DNA of 64,000 bases from Desulfomonilaceae bacterium. GTDB lineage: Bacteria; Desulfobacterota; Desulfomonilia; Desulfomonilales; Desulfomonilaceae. Shown in pieces: positions 1 to 7,718 of this stretch. The notes beneath the pieces are model-generated. The model did no database searches, had not been told where the DNA came from, and saw only the letters and a program-made list of their open reading frames with translations. The translations under genes were made by a program, and so were the position numbers. The stretch's first letter is position 1. Each line of letters opens with the position of its first letter. Where the stretch lies: assembly GCA_031082285.1 (NCBI GenBank), contig JAVHLK010000012.1:1-64000 (forward strand). The letters are read 5' to 3'.

Positions 1-179
1 AACATGATACACGTGACAAGGGGGAACCTGAACGAAAACCCCGGCCGTTCAATGCGAATGTCGCCTGGAAGAGTCCCGAAGGGAATTCCCCATCTGCCGG
101 TCAGCCAGACAAGAAGTCCCAGGCAAGCCACGGCAAGTCCAATAACCGTCAACCATTTTCCAAGGTAACTGAAATCCAT
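1..179 (-). CDS. DUF2905-family small membrane protein (partial, cut by window edge)
   Basis: The reading frame starts at an ATG at 179 on the minus strand and stays open to the window edge. It reads as one hydrophobic segment (KWLTVIGLAVACLGLLVWL), then a short loop with GTLPGDIRIE, then a second hydrophobic stretch. This pattern (membrane helix, LPGDIRIER loop, second helix) matches my recollection of DUF2905, a family of about 70-residue two-helix membrane proteins of unknown function. The last residues are outside the window. It lies downstream of the ferritin-like gene on the same strand, about 220 bp away, with no sign of coupling. The family call is by eye only; no role can be assigned. 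Confidence 0.6.
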   Translation of the reverse strand, partial: MDFSYLGKWLTVIGLAVACLGLLVWLTGRWGIPFGTLPGDIRIERPGFSFRFPLVTCIM

Positions 180-396
180 AATGCCGGCACCCCCTCCGTG
201 CCGGTCTCTTCGCCTCGAACGCCAGGGGCGCCGCGACGCTGCCCAGCGTGTGTGAATACGCAACCGAAGTTATCAAACCCTGCGCTTAGACGCTAAACTC
301 CCCCCAATGACCACCTTGTTGTTGTCATTTCGACAGAGCGGCCCGCTGCAAGCTCAAGAGGTTGAGGGAACGTGACTACATTGTGGAAAACCAGTA

Positions 397-702
397 CTAC
401 GGCTTTATCTTCTCCATGATCTCTTCGACTTCCCTATAACCCTCCTGGTACAACTCCTCTTCGTCCGGTTGGAGTTCCTTGAGAAGCCTCAGGAATTCTC
501 CTGCATGCACTCTCTCCTCATCGGCGATATCTATGAGGACCTCTTGAGCCAGCTTGTGGTCCGTAGACTCCGCCAACTGCATGTAGAGCTGGGTCGCTTC
601 ATACTCGGCGGCGATCATGTAGCGTATGGCCCGCACGAGTTCGGAGTGAGTGAGTTTCCGATCGTTGGCCAGGCCCGAGAAAGGATGGGAAAATTCAGGC
701 AT
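397..702 (-). CDS. Ferritin-like di-iron protein (Flp / encapsulin-cargo type)
   Basis: A 101-residue, mostly helical acidic protein. Metal-ligand candidates are Glu33 and Glu35 in AAEYEATQLY, and Glu63/His66 in the ExxH of DEERVHAGEF. The spacing matches the short ferritin-like proteins that are cargo for, or fused to, encapsulins. The C-terminal EELYQEGYREVEEI resembles the linker seen before the shell domain in archaeal fused encapsulins. Such proteins form annular oligomers that oxidise Fe(II) and deliver it to the shell. No encapsulin gene is within this window and I see no obvious encapsulin targeting tail at the C-terminus. The start is supported by GGAGG seven bases upstream. The protein could instead be a stand-alone rubrerythrin-like oxidase. 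Family assignment is firm; the encapsulin link is inference. Confidence 0.75.
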   Translation of the reverse strand: MPEFSHPFSGLANDRKLTHSELVRAIRYMIAAEYEATQLYMQLAESTDHKLAQEVLIDIADEERVHAGEFLRLLKELQPDEEELYQEGYREVEEIMEKIKP

Positions 703-987
703 GATAGACCTCCAGACAAGATCGTTAACGGCATCCGGCGGTACCCCCCGGCCGTTGGCCGCGCGAAGGAGCCGGCCCCTGAAACGGGTTCGTCAAGACC
801 TCCGCAACAATGACACGTATGTACACATTAGCCGGCTGAGGACAGGAACGCAAGGGCATCCGAACACGGCGTCAAGAAATTGGCCTTGGCGTCATGCTTG
901 CATCAGGGCGGAATGCGGTGCATCATGCAATGTGTGTAGTCGGTTGCGTACATACCGTCGTACCTTATCGGCGGGCCTGTGATGAGC

Positions 988-1137
988 GAAGTGCACCGTT
1001 TCCCAAGTGCGGCGTCGAATTCGCGGTGAACTTCCCCGCTTTGCCGGCGCCGGCCTCCGTGCCGTTTTGGTAGGGGTACGGCCCTGTACCCGTGGGCACC
1101 CACAGCGGGGTGCCCCTACAGATACGCCCGGCATCCC
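988..1137 (-). repeat. Dispersed repeat A, copy 1
   Basis: Read on the minus strand, this segment aligns with 12755-12907. The last 86 nt align without a gap at roughly three quarters identity by eye, including CTACCAAAACGGCACGGAGG versus CTACCAAACCGGCACGGAGG. The first part carries GC-rich inverted sequences of the type GTAGGGGCACCCC / GGGTGCCC. The nature of the element is unknown; a non-autonomous mobile or REP-like intergenic repeat is the simplest reading. Confidence 0.65.
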
Positions 1138-1201
1138 GCGCAGAACGCGGGACGGGACGGTACCGAGCGTTTACAGGAATACGCGACCGTGGCCGGGGAA
1201 C
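1131..1201 (+). repeat. Dispersed repeat B, copy 1
   Basis: This stretch aligns nearly without gaps with the reverse complement of 46421-46494, at roughly 80 per cent identity by eye. Both begin ATCCCGCGCAGAACGCGGGA, a palindromic core, and both contain GCGACCGT near the far end. A partial relative of the palindromic core occurs near 6455-6475. It abuts repeat A copy 1, so this intergenic region is a composite of two repeat types. Confidence 0.65.
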
Positions 1202-1226
1202 GAAAACCGGGGATAGGGAATTCCAC

Positions 1227-1916
1227 ATGGCCATGATCGCAGACGACCACAGACGACCTGGATCGACAGGTGCCGTCCCCCTTTTTGTCGTGTTTGAGGG
1301 TATCGACGGATGCGGCAAGACCCTTCAGGCGAAAATGCTCGCGGAACGCCTTTCCAGGGAAGGCTTTCGCGTCGTGCTCACCGCAGAGCCGTCGGACGGC
1401 CCGATGGGCACGAAGATAAGATCCCTGGACATTCGGCCCACCGCGGAGGAGGAAGCGCGACTCTTCACGGAAGATCGGCGGGATCACGTAAACCGCGTAA
1501 TCCGCCCCGCTCTGAAGGACGGACGGATTGTGATCTGCGATCGATACGTGTATTCATCCGCGGCGTACCAGGGGGCAAGGGGGATCGATCCCGCGAAGAT
1601 AATCTCCCGAAATCGGTCATTTGCCGTACCACCCGATGTGATATTCCTCTTGGAAGTACCGGTGGAAACCGCGTTGCATAGAATCCGAGCCGGACGATCG
1701 GGCGGTTTTTCGTCATTTGAAGACAAGACTGGGCTGGAAGCCGTTGACCGCATCTACCGAGATCTCAAAGACCCGGCGATCGTGCGCATCGACGGAACCG
1801 GCACCGTGGAGAGCATTCACGAGACGATCCTGAGGATTTTACGTGGCCTGATACGTGATGAAGCCGACTCCCCCGAGTGTGTGCGTGTTCCTCGGGGCAC
1901 GAAACGCGAACCGTGA
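1227..1916 (+). CDS. tmk: Thymidylate kinase
   Basis: The 229-residue protein phosphorylates dTMP to dTDP with ATP, in the cytoplasm, for DNA synthesis. Visible motifs are the Walker A loop GIDGCGKT (25-32, preceded by FE), the DRY motif at 105-107 followed by YSSAAYQG, and the arginine-bearing lid RAGRSGG around 154-160. Length is close to the usual 205-215 residues plus a roughly 16-residue N-terminal extension. I took the ATG at 1227; a second in-frame ATG at 1233 is equally possible, since the upstream ribosome binding site is weak. An open frame continues upstream through the dispersed repeats but is not protein-like. The gene stands alone between repeats and a separately promoted small gene. 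Confidence 0.93.
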   Translation: MAMIADDHRRPGSTGAVPLFVVFEGIDGCGKTLQAKMLAERLSREGFRVVLTAEPSDGPMGTKIRSLDIRPTAEEEARLFTEDRRDHVNRVIRPALKDGRIVICDRYVYSSAAYQGARGIDPAKIISRNRSFAVPPDVIFLLEVPVETALHRIRAGRSGGFSSFEDKTGLEAVDRIYRDLKDPAIVRIDGTGTVESIHETILRILRGLIRDEADSPECVRVPRGTKREP

Positions 1917-2114
1917 ATATGTGGGGACCACGAAGCAACCGTTCCGTAATGACCTGGAGAACGCGGCAAGGGGACGCCCCCCTGCGCGGTATCCTCGCGA
2001 GTGTCCGCGAGTCTCAGGCGGAACGATGAGACTTGCCGCGTCATGGTCGCGGGCGTTTGTCAACCGTCACTGGAAGTTTATCTCGAAATGGTATAATTCT
2101 CCTATTACAACCTG

Positions 2115-2144
2115 TTGACATAAGACAACTTTATTTGGTATTAT
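2115..2144 (+). promoter_or_regulatory. Sigma-70-type promoter for the small exported protein
   Basis: TTGACA (2115-2120), an 18-bp spacer, then TATTAT (2139-2144) in an AT-rich patch. It lies about 40 bp before the start codon of the next gene, which has AAGGAG at 2175-2180. Both hexamers are close to consensus, so the promoter is likely functional. Confidence 0.7.
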
Positions 2145-2185
2145 TGAGACCGGTTCGTATTCGATCGGATGGCTAAGGAGTTGTC

Positions 2186-2509
2186 ATGCGCTCAAGACCC
2201 TATATCGTAGCTCTGGTCCTTGCATGTCTGTTCGTAGCAGCCTGCATATCCGTATCCTGGGCCCGAGACTATGAACCGCGTTTCGTGAGGAATTACCCGC
2301 CGGGATACTACGGCATGTGGTACTATGCCGAACGATTCGACGAGAAGCAGGATCCGCAGATCGTGCCCCAGGAAACGTACCGGTGGGACAAGTACATGAG
2401 CAGAATAACCGACGTCTATTTCCCGTTTTTCCCGATCCCTTATGACTGGGACTACGGCACACATAGGAGATTCAATCTTCCGGACGACACGACCAATGAT
2501 TGGCACTAG
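2186..2509 (+). CDS. Small exported protein of unknown function
   Basis: A 107-residue protein with an N-terminal signal peptide: MRSRP, a hydrophobic run of about 17 residues, a Cys at 21 within VAACISVSWA, and a plausible signal peptidase I site after SWA. The mature part is rich in aromatic residues, proline and charged residues (for example YPPGYYGMWYY and FPFFPIPYDWDY) and has no domain I recognise. AAGGAG sits five bases before the ATG and a strong promoter precedes it, so expression as a single gene is likely. A lipoprotein is possible but the AAC context is a poor lipobox. No function is assigned. Confidence 0.75.
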   Translation: MRSRPYIVALVLACLFVAACISVSWARDYEPRFVRNYPPGYYGMWYYAERFDEKQDPQIVPQETYRWDKYMSRITDVYFPFFPIPYDWDYGTHRRFNLPDDTTNDWH

Positions 2510-2858
2510 ATGCTTACCGGGCGTCGCCTCGTTGACGAATTGAACGCGAAGGAGATCCCCGTGCCCACAGGCCTCGCTTGAACACCGGCACGGCGGTCAC
2601 GTTGTGAGATAGGACCGGGCCTGCCGGTCATCATCACCGTTCCTTGGTTCAGGAGCAGCAACAACAGAATTCTCACGTACATTCCGTGTGGGGGTAATCC
2701 CGCACCAGGCGGGTTCTTACAGTGGATCGGCGTCCGACCAGGCCACGTCGGCCCGTCACCCCACGTACCTGATGTTTTTCCGTTAAACGATTCGTATGTG
2801 CGGGGATCGCGGTCTATCGGGCGAGTTCTTCCGTTTGGCTCGAAGATTGCCCAAATCG
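2510..2858. other. Gene-free interval before tRNA-Ser
   Basis: About 350 bp between the small exported protein and tRNA-Ser. Reading frames here lack a protein-like composition. I see no RNA motif or clear terminator. Confidence 0.4.
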
Positions 2859-2951
2859 TGGCGGAGAGAGAGGGATTCGAACCCTCGGAACACCTTGTGG
2901 GCATTCACGCGATTTCCAGTCGCGCCCCTTCAGCCGCTCGGGCATCTCTCC
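2859..2951 (-). tRNA. tRNA-Ser (anticodon GGA)
   Basis: On the minus strand the sequence starts GGAGAGATGCCCGAGCGGCT and ends with GGGTTCGAATCCC, the acceptor strand TCTCTCC, discriminator G and encoded CCA. The 7-bp acceptor stem pairs fully. The anticodon loop CTGGAAA sits on a CGCGA/TCGCG-type stem and gives anticodon GGA (Ser, codons UCC/UCU). A long variable arm, typical of class II tRNA-Ser, precedes the T arm. Total length is 93 nt including CCA. Confidence 0.95.
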
Positions 2952-3011
2952 TTCAGAAATATATCGTATAATAGTAAACTGGAAGAACGATCCCGGTCAA
3001 GGAGAATCCGC

Positions 3012-3899
3012 ATGGAATCCGTGGAACATCGATCCGGATTTGTTGCCGTCGTCGGTAGGCCCAATGTGGGGAAGTCCACTCTGGTGAATCGGATCATGGG
3101 AACCGAATTGTCCATAGTGACCTCGAAAGCCCAGACCACCCGACATAGAATATCCGCGATCTATACGGTGCCCGAAGCCCAGATGATTCTGTTGGACACT
3201 CCCGGACTGCATGAAGCGGCAGGAGGGCTGAACCGCTCACTGGTGGCCACGGCCATGAGAAGCCTGGAGGATGCAGACGGCGTACTCATCATGGTCGTTC
3301 CGGGAGAGGAAATCCATGAGCAGGATCTCCGGATCGTAGATCTTGTCAAAGCGTCGAAATCTCCCTCGGTGTTGGCAATCAACAAGATCGATACCATTCG
3401 CCACGAGCTGCTGCTGCCCATGATGGACGCCTACGCCGGGCTTCATACGTACGAGGCGATTGTGCCCATCAGCGCACTGAGCGGTTCGGGGGTCGACGAC
3501 CTGGTCCGAGCCATACTGAAGATGCTTCCGGAAGGGCCGCCGCTTTTTCCTGAAGACGATGTGAGCGACCTGCCGGTGCGATTCTTCGTGGCGGAAATCA
3601 TCCGCGAGCAGATCATCACGATGACCGGTCAGGAGATTCCCTACAAAACCACGGTGGTTGTGGAGAACTTCAAACGACGGAGCCGAAACATTCTCATTCA
3701 GGCGGACATTCACGTGGAAAAGGAGAGCCAGAAGAAGATCGTCGTGGGAAAGCGGGGCGCCATGGTCAAGCGCATCGGTACGGCCGCACGGACCAAGATT
3801 GAAGAGTTTTTGGAGAGTCCGGTGAGGTTGGAATTGTTCGTCAAGGTGACCCCGAATTGGACGCGCAATGAAAGACTTCTCAGAGAATTCGGTTACTAG
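3012..3899 (+). CDS. era: GTPase Era (ribosome maturation)
   Basis: The 295-residue protein is an essential GTPase that binds the 3' end of 16S rRNA during 30S assembly. G1 is GRPNVGKS at 15-22, G3 is DTPG near 62, G4 is NKID near 124. The C-terminal KH domain contains the characteristic KIVVGKRGAMVKRIG, followed by a segment ending with VTPNWTRNERLLREFGY. Length matches the family. I start at the ATG at 3012, immediately before the first conserved residues; frames extending further upstream would run into tRNA-Ser on the opposite strand. AAGGAG lies at 2999-3004. It appears monocistronic. Confidence 0.96.
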   Translation: MESVEHRSGFVAVVGRPNVGKSTLVNRIMGTELSIVTSKAQTTRHRISAIYTVPEAQMILLDTPGLHEAAGGLNRSLVATAMRSLEDADGVLIMVVPGEEIHEQDLRIVDLVKASKSPSVLAINKIDTIRHELLLPMMDAYAGLHTYEAIVPISALSGSGVDDLVRAILKMLPEGPPLFPEDDVSDLPVRFFVAEIIREQIITMTGQEIPYKTTVVVENFKRRSRNILIQADIHVEKESQKKIVVGKRGAMVKRIGTAARTKIEEFLESPVRLELFVKVTPNWTRNERLLREFGY

Positions 3900-3970
3900 C
3901 GCCTCGTGTGGGAAATGCGTCACCGGATTGGAATGATTGCCCCGCGGCCCAACATATTCCTTTCCTTTGC

Positions 3971-3999
3971 TTGACAATAGATTGGGGCTCGGTCATACT
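3971..3999 (+). promoter_or_regulatory. Sigma-70-type promoter upstream of the DtxR-family gene
   Basis: TTGACA (3971-3976), a 17-bp spacer and CATACT (3994-3999), about 30 bp before the ATG at 4029. An autoregulatory operator overlapping it would be expected for a DtxR-type repressor but I cannot identify one by eye. Confidence 0.5.
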
Positions 4000-4028
4000 C
4001 AAGTCGCACAACTTCCCGGGGAATTTCC

Positions 4029-4778
4029 ATGTCTTCTTCCAACAGCGTTCCCGAGTTGACCTCAGCGATGGAGGATTACCTGGAGGCTATCTATCACCTC
4101 GAACAGGAACGCCGAATCGCGCGGGTGCGTGATATTGCCAAACGGCTCGACGTAAGAATGTCGTCCGTCAGCTCGGCATTGAGAAGCCTCGGCGCCCGGG
4201 GATTTATCGAGTACGATCCCCACCAGTTCATCACGCTTACGGAAAGAGGTATTCAGAAGGCCAAGGAGATTGTGCGGAAGCATGAGGTTCTCAAGCGCTT
4301 CCTTGTCAGGGTGCTGCAAGTTGAGGAGTCGGCTGCAGAAGACAACGCCTGCCGGCTCGAACACCATCTTGCACCCGAGGTCATTGATAAGCTCGTGAAC
4401 TTCGTGGAATTCGTCGAGATGTGCCCGGTCGATCAGACGCGTTGGCTGAGCGGATTGTCCGAGGGGTGTGACGACTGTATCCATTGCCTCGAGCAGGCTG
4501 CGAAACAAGTCCGGACCAGGGAACGGGTACAGCAGGCCGCTCTCGAAGACGGGCTGACGCTCGCAGAAGCCCCTGCCGGATCTCAGGTCATGATCGAGAC
4601 GGTCAGAGGAACCGCGAAACTTCGCAAGATGTTCGCGGACAAAGGACTGGAAAGCGGCGTAATCGTAGAAATCGAGGCCGGCGACAAGGGTACCGGGACT
4701 CTTCAGGTCAACATCAAGGGTTATCACGTGTCCCTGGACATGAAGACCGCCTCCAAGATCCTCGTAAAACCCATCTGA
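4029..4778 (+). CDS. DtxR/MntR-family metal-dependent transcriptional regulator with FeoA-like domain
   Basis: A 249-residue cytoplasmic regulator. Residues about 8-70 form the winged-helix DNA-binding domain (MEDYLEAIYHLE, RVRDIAKRLDVRMSSVSSALRSL, then the wing). The dimerisation and metal-binding domain follows with KHEVLKRFLV and the His/Glu-bearing DNACRLEHHL. A cysteine cluster (GCDDCIHC) follows at about 145-155, and the C-terminal 75 residues form an FeoA/SH3-like domain. Proteins of this build repress iron or manganese uptake genes when loaded with metal. Its own promoter lies just upstream. It precedes the cobalamin-riboswitch operon in the same direction, so control of that metal/tetrapyrrole cluster is plausible but not shown. 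Confidence 0.9.
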   Translation: MSSSNSVPELTSAMEDYLEAIYHLEQERRIARVRDIAKRLDVRMSSVSSALRSLGARGFIEYDPHQFITLTERGIQKAKEIVRKHEVLKRFLVRVLQVEESAAEDNACRLEHHLAPEVIDKLVNFVEFVEMCPVDQTRWLSGLSEGCDDCIHCLEQAAKQVRTRERVQQAALEDGLTLAEAPAGSQVMIETVRGTAKLRKMFADKGLESGVIVEIEAGDKGTGTLQVNIKGYHVSLDMKTASKILVKPI

Positions 4779-4800
4779 CATTTCCCATCTTCTTTTTCCC

Positions 4801-4830
4801 TTGACTGATTTCCGTAAAAGCGGGTAACGT
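4801..4830 (+). promoter_or_regulatory. Candidate promoter for the riboswitch transcript
   Basis: TTGACT (4801-4806) and a weak TAACGT (4825-4830) with an 18-bp spacer. The expected start near 4837 fits the 5' edge of the riboswitch at 4844. The -10 match is poor. Confidence 0.35.
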
Positions 4831-4843
4831 AGAACAAAGGTAG

Positions 4844-5010
4844 CCCTGCAGGTTCCCTTAGTGGAATAATCGGGAATCCTGTTACGAGTCAGGAGTGGGC
4901 CCGCCGCTGTAACCGGGAACGAAAGCCGCAGCATGCCACTGGAGATATGGAGTCTCCGGGAAGGCGCGGTGAGTAGAGTGATCCGGAAGCCAGAAGACCG
5001 GCCTGCAGGG
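4844..5010 (+). promoter_or_regulatory. Cobalamin riboswitch
   Basis: The closing stem P1 is CCCTGCAGG (4844-4852) with CCTGCAGGG (5002-5010), nine perfect pairs. Inside, in order, are the conserved GGTTCCC block, GGGCCCGCCGCTGTAA, GCCACTGG (4935-4942), GGGAAGG, and the B12-box AAGCCAGAAGACCGGCC (4987-5003). The order and spacing are those of the adenosylcobalamin aptamer. It is followed by an intrinsic terminator, so the expected mechanism is transcriptional attenuation of the downstream cobalt/corrin genes when cobalamin is abundant. Confidence 0.93.
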
Positions 5011-5077
5011 TAATGGTCTCCGACCATCGAGGAGTCGTCGTGAGACCGGGCACACTGTGGACAAAAAAGGGAAGTCT

Positions 5078-5106
5078 CCGGGCCTGTGAGGGTCCGGTTT
5101 TTTTTT
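5078..5106 (+). terminator. Intrinsic terminator of the cobalamin riboswitch
   Basis: CCGGGCC-TGTGA-GGGTCCGG forms a stem of about seven pairs with one G-T pair, followed directly by nine T residues (5098-5106). It lies about 70 nt after the aptamer and over 300 nt before cbiK, as expected for a riboswitch expression platform. Confidence 0.85.
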
Positions 5107-5420
5107 GGGGCGGAGAAGGTGCCGTACGGGTGAGTGTAACGACATAATGACCGACTCGAATGTTGAACACGGCAGCACCTGTGACTTCTCATGCTGCATG
5201 GCGGATAGGATCCGTTTCCCCCGACCGTATGTGATTGCTCTTACCCTTTTCTTTTCCCTTGGCCCGTTGCGGCGCCCTTTCCGGTGCAACGACGCCCGCC
5301 CGCGAAACTCCTCCATAGTCAGGTGGATCCGTGAAAGAAACCCTCTCGCAATCTTATTCATGGACGACCGAGCGGCTTAACGACCGCTTCGGGCACAATT
5401 CGATGTGGAAGGAGTGCAAG

Positions 5421-6314
5421 ATGACCAGGAGAGTATGCGTATTTTCACTTGTGATTGCGATGCTGTTGGTGACCGTTCCTTACTCGGCCCCGGGTTCGGG
5501 TCATGGCGAGAAACTTGAGAAGAAGAGCGCCGTCATGCTGGTAGCCTTCGGCACGAGCGTACCGGAGGCTCTGACGGCCTTTGATCAGATTGAAAAGCAG
5601 GTGAGAGAGGCGTTCCCCAACGAGGAGGTCCGTTGGGCGTTCACTTCCGGCATCATCAGGGCGAAACTTCGCGAGCAGGGCCGTGAGCTGGATCCCCCTG
5701 CAGTCGCATTGGCAAAACTGTTGGAAGCAGGGTACACACATATTGCAGTAGCCTCGTTCCATACGCTGCCCGGTGAGGAATTCCACGACCTGTACCAGGA
5801 CGTGCGGGCATTTGGGCTCATGTCCGAGGCTCATGGTCGCAAGATCCTGGTGTCACGACCGCTGTTGTCCTCACGTGAAAACATGGAGGCCGTGACAAAG
5901 GCTCTGTTGAAAGGTGTCCCCAAAGACAGAAAGCCTGAAGATGCGATCGTGCTCATGGGGCACGGGTCGGAACACCATCCGGGCGACGCCGTCTATGCGG
6001 CAATGAACTTTTATTCCATGAACGTCGATCCGAACCTGTTCGTAGGAACCGTGGAGGGCAACCCGACGCTGGACGACATCGCTCCCAAGCTCAAGGACAA
6101 TGGAGTCAAGAAGGTCTACCTCATGCCGCTCATGGCCGTGGCAGGCGACCATGCCCGCAACGACATGTGCGGTGACGAATCGGACAGTTGGAAATCAATT
6201 CTGAAACAGCAGGGATTTCAGGTCGAGTGTGTCCTCAAAGGCACTGCGGAGAATTCCGAGATCGTCGACATATGGCTGGATAACCTCAGGAAGATTCACG
6301 CTCATTTTGAGTAG
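5421..6314 (+). CDS. cbiK: Sirohydrochlorin cobaltochelatase CbiK, exported form
   Basis: A 297-residue protein that inserts Co(II) into sirohydrochlorin, the first committed step of anaerobic cobalamin synthesis. Candidate active-site histidines are in SFHTLPGEEFHDL, GHGSEHHPGD and AGDHARNDM, all family hallmarks. The N-terminus is a clear signal peptide (MTRRV, a hydrophobic run VFSLVIAMLLVTV, then a small-residue stretch), so the enzyme is probably periplasmic, as described for the CbiK-P form of Desulfovibrio. A periplasmic chelatase may instead handle iron, haem or metal trafficking. The ATG at 5421 has AAGGAG at 5409-5414; a longer in-frame start at 5331 would bury the signal peptide. 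First gene under the riboswitch. Confidence 0.93.
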   Translation: MTRRVCVFSLVIAMLLVTVPYSAPGSGHGEKLEKKSAVMLVAFGTSVPEALTAFDQIEKQVREAFPNEEVRWAFTSGIIRAKLREQGRELDPPAVALAKLLEAGYTHIAVASFHTLPGEEFHDLYQDVRAFGLMSEAHGRKILVSRPLLSSRENMEAVTKALLKGVPKDRKPEDAIVLMGHGSEHHPGDAVYAAMNFYSMNVDPNLFVGTVEGNPTLDDIAPKLKDNGVKKVYLMPLMAVAGDHARNDMCGDESDSWKSILKQQGFQVECVLKGTAENSEIVDIWLDNLRKIHAHFE

Positions 6315-6629
6315 CTCCCCTGGAGTCGAGGAGACGCGACGGTACGTACGGCGTCCGATGCCGAACGGGCCCTCGAGGTCATACGGTCGCGAAACCGAGG
6401 CGAACGGCCATGACCTATTGTCACAACTGACCATGAAAGTCCACCTCGTCTCCTGGCCGAAGATCCCGCGGGACGCGGGAAGGATAGGCATTCCCAGCCA
6501 GAGCCTGGGAACGAGAAAGGGGTAGACTTTCAGGCGACGGCCCGTAATACCGCTCATTGCACCGATGACGGAGCTTCCGTCTCGTGCCGATGTTCAGAGC
6601 GGAACGGAGCCGTGAATCAGGCATTGTGA
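6315..6629. other. Intergenic region with palindromic repeat fragment
   Basis: About 315 bp without a gene. Around 6440-6535 there is a palindromic element: GAAAGTC near the left end is complementary to GACTTTC near the right end, enclosing ATCCCGCGGGACGCGGGA and a CCAGAGCCTGGGAACG segment. The GC-rich core resembles the core of dispersed repeat B. No promoter is evident, so the downstream transporter genes may be read from the cbiK transcript. Confidence 0.5.
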
Positions 6630-7718
6630 ATGCGTACCGAGCCGCCCAAACGTGACGACATCAGACGGGAACAGAGGAAAGCCGATACACGCTTTTACAC
6701 GCTGTTGGCGTTTCTCATCGTGAGCTCCGTTGCATCCTTGTTTGCAGCCTGCCTTTTCGGCAGGCTGTCGATCCCCACCGCAGGAGTGGTGCAATCGATC
6801 CTTGTCGGGTTGAGACTGGTCGAGGACTCGTCGGTCGATCCGACGTGGCACTCGGTGGTGTTCAATATCCGCTTCAGCCGCGTGTGCCTTTCAATGATGG
6901 TCGGCATGGGGCTGGCAGTGGCCGGTGCGGCATTTCAAGGGATACTGCGAAACCCGTTGGCCGATCCCTTCACCATCGGAGTTTCCACGGGCGCGGCTTT
7001 TGGTGCGTCGTTAGCAATATTCCTCGGTCTCGGTTCCGCGACCTTCATCGGACTGAGCATGTTGCCCCTGGCTTCGCTGGCGGGGGCTCTCGTGGCCCTG
7101 TTCACGGTGATCGCACTGGCACGGGTGGACGGTCAATTGAGACGTGACACAATGGTACTGGCAGGAATCGTGGTCGCGACGTTCCTGTCCGCGTTGATTT
7201 CCCTGGTGAAGTCGTTGGACGAGGAGTCCGTCGCAAGCATCGTCTTCTGGGTCATGGGGAGCTTCCAAGGCCGCGGGTGGATACATGTGGGCTTTGCGCT
7301 CCCGTACACGATCGCGGGCCTGATCCTCGTGGGAGCTTATTCGCGCGAACTCGATCTACTCTCCCTGGGCGACACTCAAGCACGGCAGCTGGGTGTGGAC
7401 GTCAACCGCGTTCGGTACAGAATCCTCGTGGGAGCCAGCCTGTTGACCGCGGCAGCGGTGTCGGTATCCGGCGTCATAGGATTTGTGGGACTGGTCGTGC
7501 CCCACCTGATTCGAATGAGCATGGGAGCGGAACATCGCCGTCTGATGATCTTGTCGGGATTCCTGGGCATGATCGCCCTCACCTGGTCGGATGTGGCAGC
7601 GCGGACCTTGCTGCCCGAAGGAGAGGAATTGCCGGTCGGAGTCGTGACCGCCCTTTTGGGAGGGCCGTTCTTCTGCCTGCTGCTGAAAGGAAAGAAGGAG
7701 ATCGGAGCCATTGATTGA
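6630..7718 (+). CDS. FecCD/BtuC-type ABC transporter permease
   Basis: A 362-residue inner-membrane permease with about ten hydrophobic segments. Family hallmarks are the GAAFQGILRNPLADPFTIGVSTGAA region (about 95-120) and the coupling segment with GFVGLVVPHLIR near the C-terminal third. It belongs to importers of vitamin B12, haem and iron-siderophores. Its position behind a cobalamin riboswitch and between cbiK and cbiL favours corrinoid or cobalt-complex import, but substrate cannot be read from the permease. The start ATG at 6630 has only a weak ribosome binding site. The stop overlaps the start of the ATPase gene. Confidence 0.93.
   Translation: MRTEPPKRDDIRREQRKADTRFYTLLAFLIVSSVASLFAACLFGRLSIPTAGVVQSILVGLRLVEDSSVDPTWHSVVFNIRFSRVCLSMMVGMGLAVAGAAFQGILRNPLADPFTIGVSTGAAFGASLAIFLGLGSATFIGLSMLPLASLAGALVALFTVIALARVDGQLRRDTMVLAGIVVATFLSALISLVKSLDEESVASIVFWVMGSFQGRGWIHVGFALPYTIAGLILVGAYSRELDLLSLGDTQARQLGVDVNRVRYRILVGASLLTAAAVSVSGVIGFVGLVVPHLIRMSMGAEHRRLMILSGFLGMIALTWSDVAARTLLPEGEELPVGVVTALLGGPFFCLLLKGKKEIGAID

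Larger units (their letters stand above)
703..1226. other. Gene-free interval holding dispersed repeats
   Basis: I see no convincing gene here. The right half (about 988-1201) consists of two abutting dispersed repeats described separately. The rest shows no recognisable promoter, RNA or coding signal beyond the ribosome binding site of the ferritin-like gene at its left end. Confidence 0.5.

Noticed and set aside
49-276. Open frame of 75 codons on the minus strand
   Set aside because: It overlaps the DUF2905 gene in another frame; the DUF2905 frame has membrane helices and a recognisable family pattern, this one does not.
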